Source: Zeus faber (taxonomy: Eukaryota > Chordata > Actinopteri > Zeiformes > Zeidae). Taken from it: 64,000 nucleotides of DNA. Location of the stretch: contig OY482846.1 of assembly GCA_960531495.1 (NCBI GenBank), positions 38,695,091 to 38,759,090 on the forward strand, in the 5' to 3' direction. Below are positions 34,809-45,960 of this stretch, piece by piece. The notes beneath the pieces were generated by a model. That model saw nothing but the letters and a program-made list of their open reading frames with translations, made no database searches and was not told where the DNA came from. Each line of letters begins with the position of its first letter. Within the stretch, counting starts at the first letter, position 1. The translations under genes and the position numbers were made by a program.

Positions 34809-34990
34809 TGTGGTGTGGGTGTGTGATTTAAGCAGCCACACCTGTTTTCGGTCTAGTTAATTGGGCCCAGGCTGTGCTGAGTGGCTGTGCACCTGTTTTT
34901 CATCAGAGCAATCGATGAACACAAGTTAAAATAACCCATCTCCACACACACAGGGAGAGCCTTTGTCGTGACAAATTTTCTGTCTGCTCC
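34809..34990 (+). mobile_element. Hairpin-ended repeat family H, 5' part
   Basis: TGTGGTGTGGG..., AGCAGCCACACCTG, GTGGCTGTGCACCTGTT, CTCCACACACACAGGGAGAG and CCTTTGTCGTGACA follow the same order as 13671-13815 and 47270-47100. The terminal hairpin is not found downstream. Confidence 0.5.
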
Positions 34991-36297
34991 CAGATTGCCT
35001 CCATCACTGCCTGTGTCTGTCGGTGTTTTGGCACCGCAGGAACTTTTTCATAGTTGTAAGAACTTTCGGAGGAACCCTCACTTTCTTGTGTCTGAACTGC
35101 AAGACCTAGGAATGGGCCAATACTGCACCGGCCACCTGACAACCAACAACCTAAGCCAAATATAAGGTGCTTCATCTCAAGTGAACATGTCTTTATTTAC
35201 ACACAATTTATTTCCAAAAATTAAAAAACAGCGCCCCTCCACCCGACTGTGGATCGGGGCAGCCTGTAGTCAGTGTGCCCCAACCGAGTCACAATGCTTT
35301 GGTTGGCGAGGCTCATTTGTATACTCTGCGCCAAAGAACCTAACCTAAAATCACAAATAGAAATAAAAACCAGAAAATAAAAACATAATTGATAATATTC
35401 ACCAACCTAATGATAAATAATACACACAGTTTAAAAATAAAAATTAAGAAGAAGCAATACTATACTTAAATATTAGTGCAGGCAGCAATACACAGGGTCC
35501 AGTTTAGTCGTGTTGGGTGCATTTAGAGTTTCCCAGGTTCTCTGAAACGCAGCAGGATTTTCAGAGTTTACTTGAACACAGCATGGGCTCCCCACCTGTC
35601 CTCTCCTTGTTGATTGTCTCTCAGAACAACAACTATGCAATCTACACAGCGCAACCCTCCTCTCTTTAAAACAACCATCATATTTGCCTGTAAACCAGAA
35701 CTTCTCATTGTTACTCTCCTCATTGTAACTCACCTTGTTGTTTGTGGAAATAGAGCTGCACTCTCAGTGACGGGTGGACGTTTGGTGCCGTTTCGGCCTC
35801 GTAATTTATTTTTGAGATTTTTCCTTGGAATACATTTTCAGTAATGAAATGTTCAATGTTGCCATGAAATACAAAAAAAACATTGTGGTATTTCTGTGTG
35901 TAATTACCATTGCACAGCTTTTGTTTTTCTGATGCCTCACTAGACCTTGAAGGCATCACTGAGTCGGACATTACAGTGTTTTCAATGGATGTATCGATGA
36001 CATTTTAAGGATTTTTATCTATTCTTTTTTATATTAATCGGCAAAGTAATGTGAACCACGGATAAAAATTTCAATCACACAGATCTACTGACATCTACCA
36101 GAGAAGAAGCAATATATATATACATGAAAATCCATAGTTTGGTAACTTCTAAAGACTACAGAGTGACTGATTTCATGCCGCCCAATGGACACGGTCCAGG
36201 TGTACATTCACAATTGGAATCTGTACATTTATAGTAGATAATATGATAACATCATAAAGGGTCTTACTGTTAATCCCATCTCGTTCATTTTAGAGCA
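34991..36297. other. Unassigned sequence upstream of the intact LINE
   Basis: A minus-strand open frame at 35473-35733 (86 codons) and another at 35720-35971 lack recognisable domains. No host-gene signals seen. Confidence 0.3.
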
Positions 36298-36299
36298 AG

Positions 36300-36720
36300 A
36301 GGTGTGACATCTCAGTTAACTAAGACCAACTGAATATTTTGGGTCAAAGTTGTTCGGTCACTTTCACCAATATCTGTTCCGTATGTTGATCAATTTGGAT
36401 GACATTTAAACCAAGAGATCTTTGTGACATAGCGGTTTAAACGACACCTCAACTGCGTTTCTAGCTTATGGACAAGTATGTGTTCCCGATAGTTTTAGCT
36501 GGGTTCGACATATTTCGGTGTGAGACGTACTGGCTCGTCGGTCTTAAAATCGTTCAAGATTTTGTTGATTTTTCGCTTATATCTATCTCCATATGTGAAT
36601 CAAATTGGATGAAACCTCAACCACAAGGTCTTTGTGACAGTCGGTTCAAACAAGACATAAACCGTGTTTGTGTGTTAAACCGAAGTTGGTTTTCCAGAAA
36701 TTCTGAGAATTAAAATGACA
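36300..36720 (+). promoter_or_regulatory. Two tandem ~210-bp units in the LINE 5' region (candidate promoter monomers)
   Basis: Unit 1 (centred on ATCAATTTGGATGA at 36388) and unit 2 (ATCAAATTGGATGA at 36598) share AAACC.CAA.C..A.G.TCTTTGTGACA, GCGTTT/GTGTTTG and AGTTTTAGCTGGGTT/AGTTGGTTTTCC blocks. A third diverged unit stands alone at 49430-49615. Tandem 5' monomers serve as promoters in mouse L1, so a similar role is plausible. It is also possible that the LINE merely landed next to an older repeat. Confidence 0.4.
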
Positions 36721-36782
36721 ATAAGGGGCTGCCAAACAATTACTTTCTTACTCTTTAGTATTTTTTTCCTTTTTTTATCACA

Positions 36783-39707
36783 ATGGTCGCCAGCAAAACA
36801 TCAATAATTAACTCATACGGCCGCGATGCACTCATGGATATAAAAATTTCCCTAAACGAACAACTTTGGGACTTTTTATCCGTGGGAGCAGAGTGGCCTG
36901 CGGAAATCCTACGCGGGAACACTCGCAACAACAACTACAACAGAAATGGAGTCGCTGTTCCACGAGCCGGCCCACGGAGGAAGCACCGAGGTAAACGCGG
37001 CGGCATTCGGGTCAGAATGAGGACGCAACCTTACCGTCCACCTCTGCCAAGCATCCTTCTTGCCAACGTCCAGTCCCTGGAGAACAAGATGGATGAACTT
37101 CGAGAGAGGATTCAATTCCAGCGAGACACGAGGAACTGTTGCGTCCTCTGCCTGACGGAAACATGGCTGAACCCACTGGTGCCGGATGAAGCCATACGTC
37201 CAGCCGAGGCCTTCTCCGTGTTCCGCGGCGACAGAACGGGAGAGTCGGGGAAATCCAAAGGTGGAGGCGTCTGCCTAATGGTAAACAACCGCTGGTGTAA
37301 CGCCAACAACACCAAATTCCTCTCCCACTCCTGCTCGCCGAACCTGGAACAGCTGACCATACTATGCCGTCCATTTTATCTCCCCCGGGAATTCAGCACG
37401 GTCATCATTACAGCCGTTTATATCCCACCGCAAGCGGACACCGACGCAGCTCTGTCGGTTCTGTACGATGTGTTGTGCGGATTTCAGAACAGACATCCCG
37501 ACGCGGCTGTGGTGGTGACTGGGGACTTTAACAGAGCCAACCTTAAAAAAGTTCTGCCGAATTTCCACCAACACATCACGTGTGCCACCAGGGGAGACAG
37601 AACTCTGGACCATTGTTACACTCCTTACAAGAACGGATACAAGCCCGTGTCGCTCCCTGCTTTCGGGAAATCAGATCACGCCGCAATCTCGCTGCTTCCT
37701 GTTTACAGGCCTCTGATCGCGCGGGATCTGGTGATGACGAGGGAAGTGAAGCGGTGGACGGACCAATCAGAGGCTGCGCTTCAGGACGCTCTGACTGACG
37801 TAGACTGGGACATGTTCCAAACAAGTTCAAGTGACGTCAGCGAGTTTACGGAGGCTGTAGTAAGTTTCGTGGCTACGCTAGCGGATGAAATCGTTCCGAC
37901 GGTGAAAGTTCGGATTTTTCCAAACCAGAAACCATGGGTTGATAAATCCAACCGCTGCGCTCTGAATGCGCGCACGGCCGCTTACAACGACGGACTTGTA
38001 TCTGGTAACATGGACAATTACAAAGCGGCGTCGTACAATCTGCGGAGGGCGGTGAGGGACGCCAAACAGACGTACAGAGACACCGTGGAGCTGCAGATGG
38101 AGCGGGGGGACACCAGACGCTTGTGGGAGGGGCTGCGAACAATAACAAACTACAAGAGCAGCTCCTCCCCAGCCACGAGTGGGGACGCCTCCCTGGCCAA
38201 CCAACTGAACTCCTTTTATGCGCGGTTCGAGTCTGGCAGCAGCACCGCTAGCTCGCCGGCTAATTGGAGTTACACCGCTGGGGATGAGCGCGCACTCTCA
38301 GTGTCCGTGCACGAGGTCAGGAGAGCTTTGATGCGGGTGAACACCAGGAAAGCTACGGGCCCAGACGGCATATCTGGGCGAGTACTGAAGACCTGTGCTA
38401 ACCAGCTAGCTCCGGTGTTCACCACAATATTCAACATCTCCCTGGCTGAATCAGTGGTCCCATCCTGTTTCAAGAGGTCCACCGTCGTTCCTGTCCCGAA
38501 GATCGCCTCTCCAACCTGCCTGAATGACTACCGTCCGGTGGCCCTCACCTCGGTGGTCATGAAGTGTTTGGAGAGGCTGAATAAGGATTATATCTGTGCC
38601 TCCCTCCCCCGCACCTTGGACCCGTTGCAGTCCGCCTACCGGCAGAACAGATCCACGGATGACGCGGTCTCCCAGGTACTGCACACCACGCTCACGCACC
38701 TGGATGGCCAGAAGGGGGCCTATGTGAGAATGCTGTTCATTGATTATAGTTCAGCTTTCAACACCATAGTTCCCACCAGACTGGCTGTCAAGCTGATGGA
38801 GCTCGGATTAAATGGTCCGCTGTGCACCTGGATCCTGGACTTCCTCACAGGCCGCCCCCAGGTGGTCAAGGTGGGGAAGTACATGTCAAGCTCCCTCACC
38901 CTGAATACAGGATCCCCCCAGGGCTGCGTCCTCAGCCCCCTACTGTACTCCCTGTACACACATGACTGTGTGGCCAGGTCCAGCTCCAACACCATCATCA
39001 AGTTTGCTGACGACACCGTGGTCGTGGGCCTGATCACCGACTGCGATAAGAAGGCCTACCGCGAGGAGGTGGCTGACCTGTCACTCTGGTGCCAGGACAA
39101 CAGCCTACACCTGAACGTCAGCAAAACCAAGGAGCTGATTGTGGACTTAAGGCGTGGATCACAATCGAGGACGCACGCGCCCTTGTGGATTAATGGGACT
39201 TCTGTCGATAGGGTGAGCAGCTTCAGATATCTGGGAGTCCACATCACAGAGGACTTAACATGGACTGTTCACACAGACACTCTGGTGAGAAAGGCGAGGC
39301 AGCGTCTTTACCACCTCAGGCAGCTGAGGAAATTCCGGGTCTCGGTGAGGATCCTCAAGTCCTTCTACTCTGGAGCAGTGGAGAGCATCCTGACAGGCAA
39401 CATCACTGCCTGGTTTGGGAACTGTACTGCCCAGGACAGGCGGGCCCTGCAGAGGGTGGTGCGTTCAGCTGAACGTACCACTGGAACTACCCTCCCCCCC
39501 TTGCAGGAGTTATACACCAGGAGGTGTAGTAGCAGAGCACGTAGGATCATGAAGGATCCTCATCACCCCAACAACGGACTGTTTCAGCTGCTGCGGTCAG
39601 GCAAGCGCCTCCGCAGTCACGCAGCGAGAACAGAGAGACTGAGACGGAGTTTCTTCCCTCAAGCCATTAGAACTGTCAACGCTTACCTCACCAGGGGTCC
39701 TAACTGA
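36783..39707 (+). CDS. L2-type LINE ORF: APE endonuclease and reverse transcriptase, apparently intact
   Basis: One uninterrupted 974-codon frame. The ATG has A at -3 and G at +4. A basic region (RRKHRGKRGG, residues 65-74) precedes the APE-type endonuclease: ANVQS (Asn95), LTETWLN (Glu126), GGGVCLMVNN, VVVTGDFN (247-250), DRTLDH and GKSDHA (297-299). A linker with FPNQKPWVDK leads to the RT: GPDGISGRVL, STVVPVPK, LNDYRPVALT, SAYRQNRSTDDAV, LFIDYSSAFNT (Asp654), [11 protein letters not shown] and [14 protein letters not shown] (Asp743/Asp744). YLGVHITEDLTW and a C-terminal SGKRLRSHAARTERLRRSFF close it. The protein would nick target DNA and prime reverse transcription of its own RNA in the nucleus. 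No ORF1 lies upstream. The L2/CR1-group call rests on motifs; the subfamily is not determined. Confidence 0.9.
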   Translation: MVASKTSIINSYGRDALMDIKISLNEQLWDFLSVGAEWPAEILRGNTRNNNYNRNGVAVPRAGPRRKHRGKRGGIRVRMRTQPYRPPLPSILLANVQSLENKMDELRERIQFQRDTRNCCVLCLTETWLNPLVPDEAIRPAEAFSVFRGDRTGESGKSKGGGVCLMVNNRWCNANNTKFLSHSCSPNLEQLTILCRPFYLPREFSTVIITAVYIPPQADTDAALSVLYDVLCGFQNRHPDAAVVVTGDFNRANLKKVLPNFHQHITCATRGDRTLDHCYTPYKNGYKPVSLPAFGKSDHAAISLLPVYRPLIARDLVMTREVKRWTDQSEAALQDALTDVDWDMFQTSSSDVSEFTEAVVSFVATLADEIVPTVKVRIFPNQKPWVDKSNRCALNARTAAYNDGLVSGNMDNYKAASYNLRRAVRDAKQTYRDTVELQMERGDTRRLWEGLRTITNYKSSSSPATSGDASLANQLNSFYARFESGSSTASSPANWSYTAGDERALSVSVHEVRRALMRVNTRKATGPDGISGRVLKTCANQLAPVFTTIFNISLAESVVPSCFKRSTVVPVPKIASPTCLNDYRPVALTSVVMKCLERLNKDYICASLPRTLDPLQSAYRQNRSTDDAVSQVLHTTLTHLDGQKGAYVRMLFIDYSSAFNTIVPTRLAVKLMELGLNGPLCTWILDFLTGRPQVVKVGKYMSSSLTLNTGSPQGCVLSPLLYSLYTHDCVARSSSNTIIKFADDTVVVGLITDCDKKAYREEVADLSLWCQDNSLHLNVSKTKELIVDLRRGSQSRTHAPLWINGTSVDRVSSFRYLGVHITEDLTWTVHTDTLVRKARQRLYHLRQLRKFRVSVRILKSFYSGAVESILTGNITAWFGNCTAQDRRALQRVVRSAERTTGTTLPPLQELYTRRCSSRARRIMKDPHHPNNGLFQLLRSGKRLRSHAARTERLRRSFFPQAIRTVNAYLTRGPN

Positions 39708-40210
39708 GCCATGCACTAGGCTCCACTACCTACTGTACTGTATGTAGCATACTGTACCGCATACTGTATCACTGTTCAGGGTTGTTCGTGATGCCGTATT
39801 GCTGCGCCGTACTGTTGTATACTGTGCTGTATTATCCCAAACACTACCTCACTTTATTCACATTCACATGCCACTTTAATTCACATGCCACTTTAAATGC
39901 ACATATCTGTATATACATAGGCATATTCCTTCTATCTATTCCATTTTATTTCAATTTATTTTTATTGTATTTTATTCTATATTTTTTTTATCTTATTCTG
40001 TAAGTATTCAACTTACTGTATTACGTTTTAGGAGTCAGTTAGTCGGTCTATTAGAAAGGAATTTTCTACTTTTTATTTTATTTATTTTTTTTTTCCTAGG
40101 ACATATTGTGTGCTATCACCGGGTGCGTTGCATTACATTTCACTGCATATATGTATGGAAGTATGTATATGTATGTGACAAATAAAAATCTTGAATCTTG
40201 AATCTTGAAT
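39708..40210 (+). other. 3' noncoding region and tandem tail of the LINE
   Basis: It runs from the TGA stop to a TGTGACAAATAAA motif (40174) and three ATCTTGA repeats (40188-40210). The last 100 bases recur at 655-720, 16235-16340 and 51838-51925. The LINE protein is expected to recognise this end of its RNA, as known for UnaL2-type elements. Confidence 0.75.
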
Positions 40211-40278
40211 TATAATAAGGTTCCAGGCCTGCGGGCTGGACCCCTAAAAAAAATACACAAGAAACAAGAATAAAATGG

Positions 40279-40561
40279 TGTGGTGGACCAAGGGTCCAAA
40301 GGTCAAGCCCCGGCTGCAGATGGATGCATGGCTCCCTTTCCCACGGCCGCAAAGCTGCCTCGAACCGGTCGAATCAGCGCTTGATTCTCCTGCGCCCGAA
40401 ATGATCATAATCATCACCATCATCAATTTTTTTTTGTTATTGACACTTGTGGCCAGCGAGCTATTTGTTTAAGGGTATAATAAAAACTCTCGCCATGTTG
40501 GCAAACCACGACCAGAAAGACTCCCTCCCTAAAAGCCTACCTGTGGGCAGAGACTACCACA
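40279..40561 (+). mobile_element. Solo LTR, family B, copy 1
   Basis: It starts TGTGGT and ends ACCACA (TG...CA with a 6-bp inverted end). It is flanked by AATGG and ATTGG, a 5-bp duplication with one mismatch. Internally it has GGCTGCAGA, TTGTTATTGACACTTGTGGCC, AATAAAAACTCTCGCCATGTTGGC and GACCAGAAAGACT blocks shared with 44068-44433. No internal retroelement sequence is present. Confidence 0.75.
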
Positions 40562-42054
40562 ATTGGCAATACACAACCCTTAAAATGAAGAAAATATTTT
40601 GATAAAATGTTCAACATGCAATAAACCTAATAATAAACAATAAACCTAAGCATAATCAATTTAATAGAAAAAGTCCCCCAATTTATTTGTCATCTTAATG
40701 ACAAATTATAAACCTAATCCAGAAAAACAAGACATGAATAAACCAAAAAAATGCTGATGATGTTTAAGTGTCTTTTAGAGTATCTCTGCCATTATGCACC
40801 TTTTTGCATGTTGTGCTTGTTATGTTTCTCAATGTGTTTGTTGGTGTACTTGCACTTCTGTTGTTTTTAAAAATAAATCCTAGTAAATGGTGTTTAGACA
40901 TCCAGTCATGCACACCCCGACTGCCTGCAGTGAACATCCCCATACAGTATTTGGCCATCGCGGCACATTTATCTGATCCCATTCCTGGCCTGTAATTGAA
41001 AACTTTTATTGAGATGAATGGGATAATAGCGATAAATGTGCAAAGTGGTCGCCTCGTACCAGAACATGATGTAAAACCGTCCCGGGGCATAAAATTAAGT
41101 CCAAATTGTGAAATGTCTGCCACTTCCAAGCTGTGAGGTAATGCGCAAAAACTGCAGTGTTGTTGAGACAGTGGCCATTATTCAAGGGGGCCAAGTTCAT
41201 TCATTCATTCAGTCAAACTTTATTTATTCTCGAAAATCTTTGAGGGCATGCCCTTATTTACAATGATGACGAGGGGAGTACAAACAACAGAACACAAAGA
41301 CAGTTAAAAGCCCGTTACATTCACGGGCGGAGCTGTTTGTAATCATGGACCTAAATTGACTCATACTGTAGGTATAATTGTGTCACCTTTCAATGTGTGT
41401 TGTAAACTGTTCCAAGTGTGTGCAGCACATAAACTAAAAGCAGTTTTTCCAAATGAATGTGGGACTTTGAGCATTAGCCAATTGTTTGAGCGAGTTGAAT
41501 GACGATAGGACCAATATAATAATCAGGTGATATATGATGGCAACTTGCCATTTAGGGCTTTATTAATAAATAAAAACCAATGCCTATCATGATTTATTGT
41601 TAGAGATGCCCATCCAGCTTTTTCATATAAGGTGCGAGTTACATTTCCCTTATTCTTTAACAACTTTAGTCAGGCTGTCTTTTATTACTTTCAAAACAGA
41701 TGTACTGAAACTGCGGAAATAGCATAACAGCATTACTGCAATTAGCCGAGGGACAATTTTTTTTAGCGCTTTCGTAGTTGACTTTTATGGCTGAAGACGA
41801 TTACAAATATCCACAGAGCAGCAGCTCGGTGGCTTAGCAAAAAACGTTCTAATTTAAAGAACCATACGGGTGTCAAATCAAGTTTGAGCTCTTTAACTCG
41901 TCAGCACACACATTTTACTGTAACACATATTTTCATCACAGATACTTCATTTGTATTTTTTGAAGTATTGGGCTGCAAACTGGTGTCCGGGTGCACAATA
42001 GGGAATTGCAATGAGTCTACAGCATAATTGTTGACTGTTGTTCAAATTTTGTTG

Positions 42055-42057
<3 letters not shown>
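40562..42057. other. Unassigned; possible LINE 3' remnant at 41.20-41.70 kb (minus)
   Basis: The stretch starting GTCAAACTTTATTTATTCTCG reads, in complement, like an AAATAAAGT-ending retroposon tail, but no coding motif was identified. The rest is unassigned. Confidence 0.25.
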
Positions 42058-42111
<54 letters not shown>

Positions 42112-42130
42112 ATATATATATATATATATG
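42058..42130. repeat. (TA)n microsatellite
   Basis: About 70 bases of TA with two single-base breaks. Confidence 0.95.
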
Positions 42131-42399
42131 TATAGGGGTCCCACTAGGAATTGCAGGGTGATTTTTTCATGTATTTTACTTTATTGTTTGCCATGAATTC
42201 CTATAGTATTTAATGTAAGACTTGTTTGTCTTTGCAACTGGCTCAGTGAAAAGTGCGCTGCCTTGTTTATGGCGAAAATGTTTAAATTTGTTTTGTTAAA
42301 GGTCATTTTGTTTTTCTGTTCAGAATAAACCCAATCATAAGGTGGCTTTAACTCGATGCACTACTTTTTAAATAGAAAAAGGGATCCTTGGGATCAGTT

Positions 42400-43239
42400 T
42401 AAGACGCAAGATGGCGGCAGGTACGACAGGTGCTCTGGTAGCTCTGTTGGCGTACTCCTTTATTTTAAATTTAGTTAATTACCAAGATTGCAACTGGGGC
42501 AGTGCTCAACTGTTGACTGAAATAAATGCATGCAAGAGTGCACCCACTCTATAACAGGATCTTCAAAAAAATCTTCAGCTAAACTAACAAACAAACATTT
42601 TGGTGTTGGACGGACCCACAAATGAGAGAAATCAGCAGTGACAAGTTTATTATATCTCTGTGCCTTCTGTTATCAGGAGATATTCCCCGGTGGCCAGTAC
42701 CAGAAACCCCCTCAAGCAGTAAGACCCAGCAAAGGACCACTCCATGCATCAATATTACGAACTTGGACAACAACAAAACTTGAGATCTAGTCTGAATAGT
42801 TAGTTTGGAATGAGAGCAACAAATGCCTTTCAACAATGAAAAACACCTTACCTCGAGGAGCGGGAGACTCCAGTAGCAGATGTGGTGTGCAGTTGCCGTG
42901 TTGGACGGGGGGCGCGTGGCCGGGGGTTGAGTTCTCGGAAGGTGGAGAGCAGTGAGCCGGGAGAGATGGAGAGGCATGCGTTGATTTCTCAGTGGGAATG
43001 GCGCTGGACAGCAGGAATACAGATCATTCTTGTCTGCGGTGTTAACATGGCGAGGAGCAGTGGATTCTCCAGCATCGGTCGAGTTGTGTCATCGGAGTGG
43101 ACGCTGGCCTTGGTCCGACGGCCGCAGTAGCGGTGGGAGAGCTGTTGTATCGAAGCTTCCTGTTCCCTCTTCAGTGTCCTCAGTGGGGAGACGACAGGAA
43201 GGAGCGGCGGTCTTTCGTGCAACGCCTCAGCCCACGGAT
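42400..43239 (+). other. 5' region of a second LINE (probable)
   Basis: Begins near AAGATGGCGGCAGGTACG and contains a more GC-rich stretch at 42.9-43.2 kb that runs straight into the endonuclease frame at 43240. No ORF1 motif was recognised; assignment as leader rests on position. Confidence 0.35.
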
Positions 43240-43840
43240 TTCTGTTTGTCAAAAGGTCTGCACATTTTACACTTTAATGTTCTTAGTCTCCTTTCCAAAT
43301 TGGACGAGATAAGGATGATGATACGCAATAGTCAAGTTGGAAGTTGAAAAAGTCTTTTTTTCAGAGACATGGCTGGACGATTCCATCACTGATATAGAAA
43401 AAATAATTGAAAATTATGTTGTTTTGAGGAAAGATCGTAATCGCAACGGGGACGCAGTATGCGTTTATATAAGGGCTGATATTTGTTTTAATCACAGATT
43501 TGATCTTAAGCATGAGCTTATTGAATCTGTGTGGTTTGATGTAGTTTTAAGTAAAAGCAAGCCTTTTTAATTAGTACTTTGTATAGACACCCTGATCAAA
43601 GTATCTTCTATCAAGAGTTGGAAGAATCTTTTACCTCCTGCAAGGATTTGGACAAGGTTAAGGTTATAATGATTGGTGACTTCAACACGCATGATTCAAA
43701 TGCAGATCATGTGATGAGGCTTTAAAAGTTTTTTTCCATGCTTTGGATCTACAACAACTTATTCAAGAGCCCACTCGAGTAGGTAAACCAAGTCCATCTG
43801 CCGTTGATCTCGTCTTGGTGTCTGATCACTAGGATTTCCC
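43240..43840 (+). pseudogene. Second LINE: APE endonuclease domain, degraded
   Basis: Forward frames give LHILHFNVLSLLSKLDEIRMMI (usual N..SL..K motif), FFSETWLDDSITD (Glu motif), VVLRKDRNRNGDAVCVYIR, VWFDVVLSKSK and VIMIGDFNTHDSN (GDFN). These are the endonuclease motifs of a LINE lineage distinct from the L2 copies here (ETWLDDSI and RKDRNR style). Frameshifts lie near 43340 and 43570, and there are stops. Clade not fixed. Confidence 0.65.
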
Positions 43841-44067
43841 ACAGTGGGCTTGTAAATTGCACCTTGAGCGCCCACTTGTTGATTAATTGCACATTGAAAA
43901 AGCAAAAGGAATCATTCAAGGATCACAGTACAATCAAAATTAGGTCAGTCAAGAACTACAGTCGGGATGACTTTATTGAGCACATAAATGCATTAATTGC
44001 ATTATCAACATCCTTACATAGCACTGGAGAGAGATTTCTCTGGGCATGGGAGCATGTCAAATGTTTG

Positions 44068-44433
44068 TGTGATGGAAAAGGGGCGTGGTCAAGCACTGGC
44101 TGCAGACGACAGCACGGTTCCCCTTCCAGCCACCAGGCTGCTCTCGAATTGGTCAACGACTCGACCAGCTATTAGAGTTAGAGATTTCTTAATGAGATTT
44201 GTTAATGTTTGTCTGTCTTGCAGAGGGGGTCAGTGGAACGCCATTCCTCTTGCGGCAGACATGATCCTCATCAACCGCATCATGATAATAATCATCATTT
44301 GTTATTGATACTTGTGGCCTGCGTACCTTATTGTTTATGGTGACAATAAAACTCTCGGCATGTTGGCGCACCACGGCCAGAAAGACTGCCGTCTACCTCC
44401 ATAAACCCTTAACTGTGGGCAGACACTCCCACA
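44068..44433 (+). mobile_element. Solo LTR, family B, copy 2, with perfect 5-bp target duplication
   Basis: It starts TGTGATGG and ends CTCCCACA; GTTTG stands immediately on both sides (44063-44067 and 44434-44438). Internal AATAAAACTCTCGGCATGTTGGC suggests a polyadenylation region. It aligns with 40279-40561 throughout, apart from about 80 extra bases in the middle. It lies inside the second LINE. Confidence 0.85.
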
Positions 44434-44499
44434 GTTTGTTCTTAAAAGTGGAATACAATGTTTCTCATATTATAATAATAAGAGTGAAACAGAGATGAA

Positions 44500-44940
44500 C
44501 CATGGAAGAAAAGTGATATTCTAGACGCTATTAACAAGAGAAACAAAGCCATTTTTGTTTTAGGGAAGTCCAAAGATAAGGTTAACTTGGATAATCACAA
44601 GAAATTGAGAAATATGTTGCAAAAGAACATCAGAGAGAATAAAAAGAGACATTTTCTGTGATAAAATAACTGAACACAAAAGTAACCCAATGAACTTTGG
44701 CAGTTTGGCACTTTGAAACAAATTGGGTACAGCAACCAGCTCGAGAGTAAGGCGAATAATATCTGTCTCAACATTAATGATGGCTTTACTCTGATGGAAC
44801 CAAGGTTGCAGATAAGTTTAACCTTTTTCACATCTGTAGCCAAACAACGAGTTGATAGGCTGCCAGACAATCTTGGACTGTATGGTGGAAAACTGATGTT
44901 TTCAAACTATTCCCAACTGGGAGTGGTTCCATGGTTTCAT
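44500..44940 (+). pseudogene. Second LINE: linker region between APE and RT, degraded
   Basis: Forward translation gives PWKKSDILDAINKRNKAIF, KLRNMLQKNIRENKKRHF and KSNPMNF, a lysine-rich linker typical between endonuclease and RT in LINEs. Several stops. The frame is lost before the RT blocks. Confidence 0.5.
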
Positions 44941-45309
44941 GAATGAAAATTACAGCATTTATTTGCAGTTAATAATAACATCTACTAGCAGTTAACTATG
45001 CACTTATTAACAACAAGTTATGCTTGTATTATGTGTTAATAAAACAATATAAACGTTAATTACGGCATTTATTAGCAGTTAACTATGCTTTTTGCAGCTA
45101 CCAGATCTAAAACGGAAACAGTGCCTTATTAAGATGAATAAATCCTTTATTATGCACTTATTACCAGCTAGCAATCCTTTGTGCGGCCACCAGATCTGAA
45201 GTGAGTCTATGCTTTTCTCTGTTTCCACCATTTGAACTGAGCACTACATGAGGTCAAGGTTGATAAAATCTGAATAAAAAAATACATCTAAATACCATAT
45301 GTGTCATAT
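44941..45309. other. Unassigned with internal repeats
   Basis: GCATTTATTAGCAGTTAACTA-like and GCACTTATTA motifs recur three times, and CACCAGATCTGAA/TACCAGATCTAAA twice. This suggests a degenerate internally repeated insert inside the second LINE. Confidence 0.4.
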
Positions 45310-45960
45310 GTTAAAAAACCTTTCTTGAAGGAAGATGAGATTTTTCCAAATTCGTGTTCCTTTGTGGTATTTTTTATCTCTCAATGTATTTTCAAAAACG
45401 AGTTTGATTAATAAATAGTAGAAAAATGTTAAACCATGGAGTTAAATATTCCCGTTAGATTACATGGGGAAACGCAGTTCACTTACCGGGACGCAGAACA
45501 GTGCTGAATAACGCCGATCGATCATTACCTTGAAAGCGGGCGTCCAGGTGAAGATCATTCATCCATATTCCATGTGATGTAAAGTCACAATGTGAAGCCG
45601 TTTTGATAGAATTCAACCTTTAAATCGTACTACTTTTACACACACGGAGCCACTGTCAATGAAGCGGTGAAGAAAATCCCTTCGCGTCACACACCCACGT
45701 CACTTCCGTAACCAGACGGTTAAAGCGCAGCACGGGGGTGTTTTGGTCTCACTTGTCTGTGAAAACTTTGTTCTCCGTTTCGTTATGGATTGCGCGAAGC
45801 GAGTGGCGGAAGCTCTGAATCATATTTCGGACCTTAATCTGACCAGTGCGATAGATCCAAGTCAGTGTTAGTAGCGCATACTGGACTTCACTTTCTGGGA
45901 TGATACAGTCAGTTCTCCGATGGCGACGCGGAGAACGACAGCGATGCTGAATGTGATATT
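45310..45960 (+). mobile_element. TIR DNA transposon, family A, copy 3 (right end missing)
   Basis: It aligns with 14190-14810. The broken ORF start is shared: ATG at 45785, MDCAKRVAEALNHISDLNLT versus MDYEKRMEEDLNHIADLNLT, and both then show the acidic SQFSD.DAE run. The element interrupts the second LINE, whose RT resumes at 45961. Confidence 0.65.

Noticed and set aside
36909..39550. Minus-strand and alternate-frame open frames under the intact LINE
   Set aside because: Shadows of the 974-codon ORF.
40279..40561. 3' extension of the intact LINE
   Set aside because: The LINE ends with its tandem tail at 40210; this segment has its own TG...CA ends and recurs elsewhere without the LINE.
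41947..42144. Open frame with repeated Tyr-Ile
   Set aside because: It is a translation of the (TA)n microsatellite.
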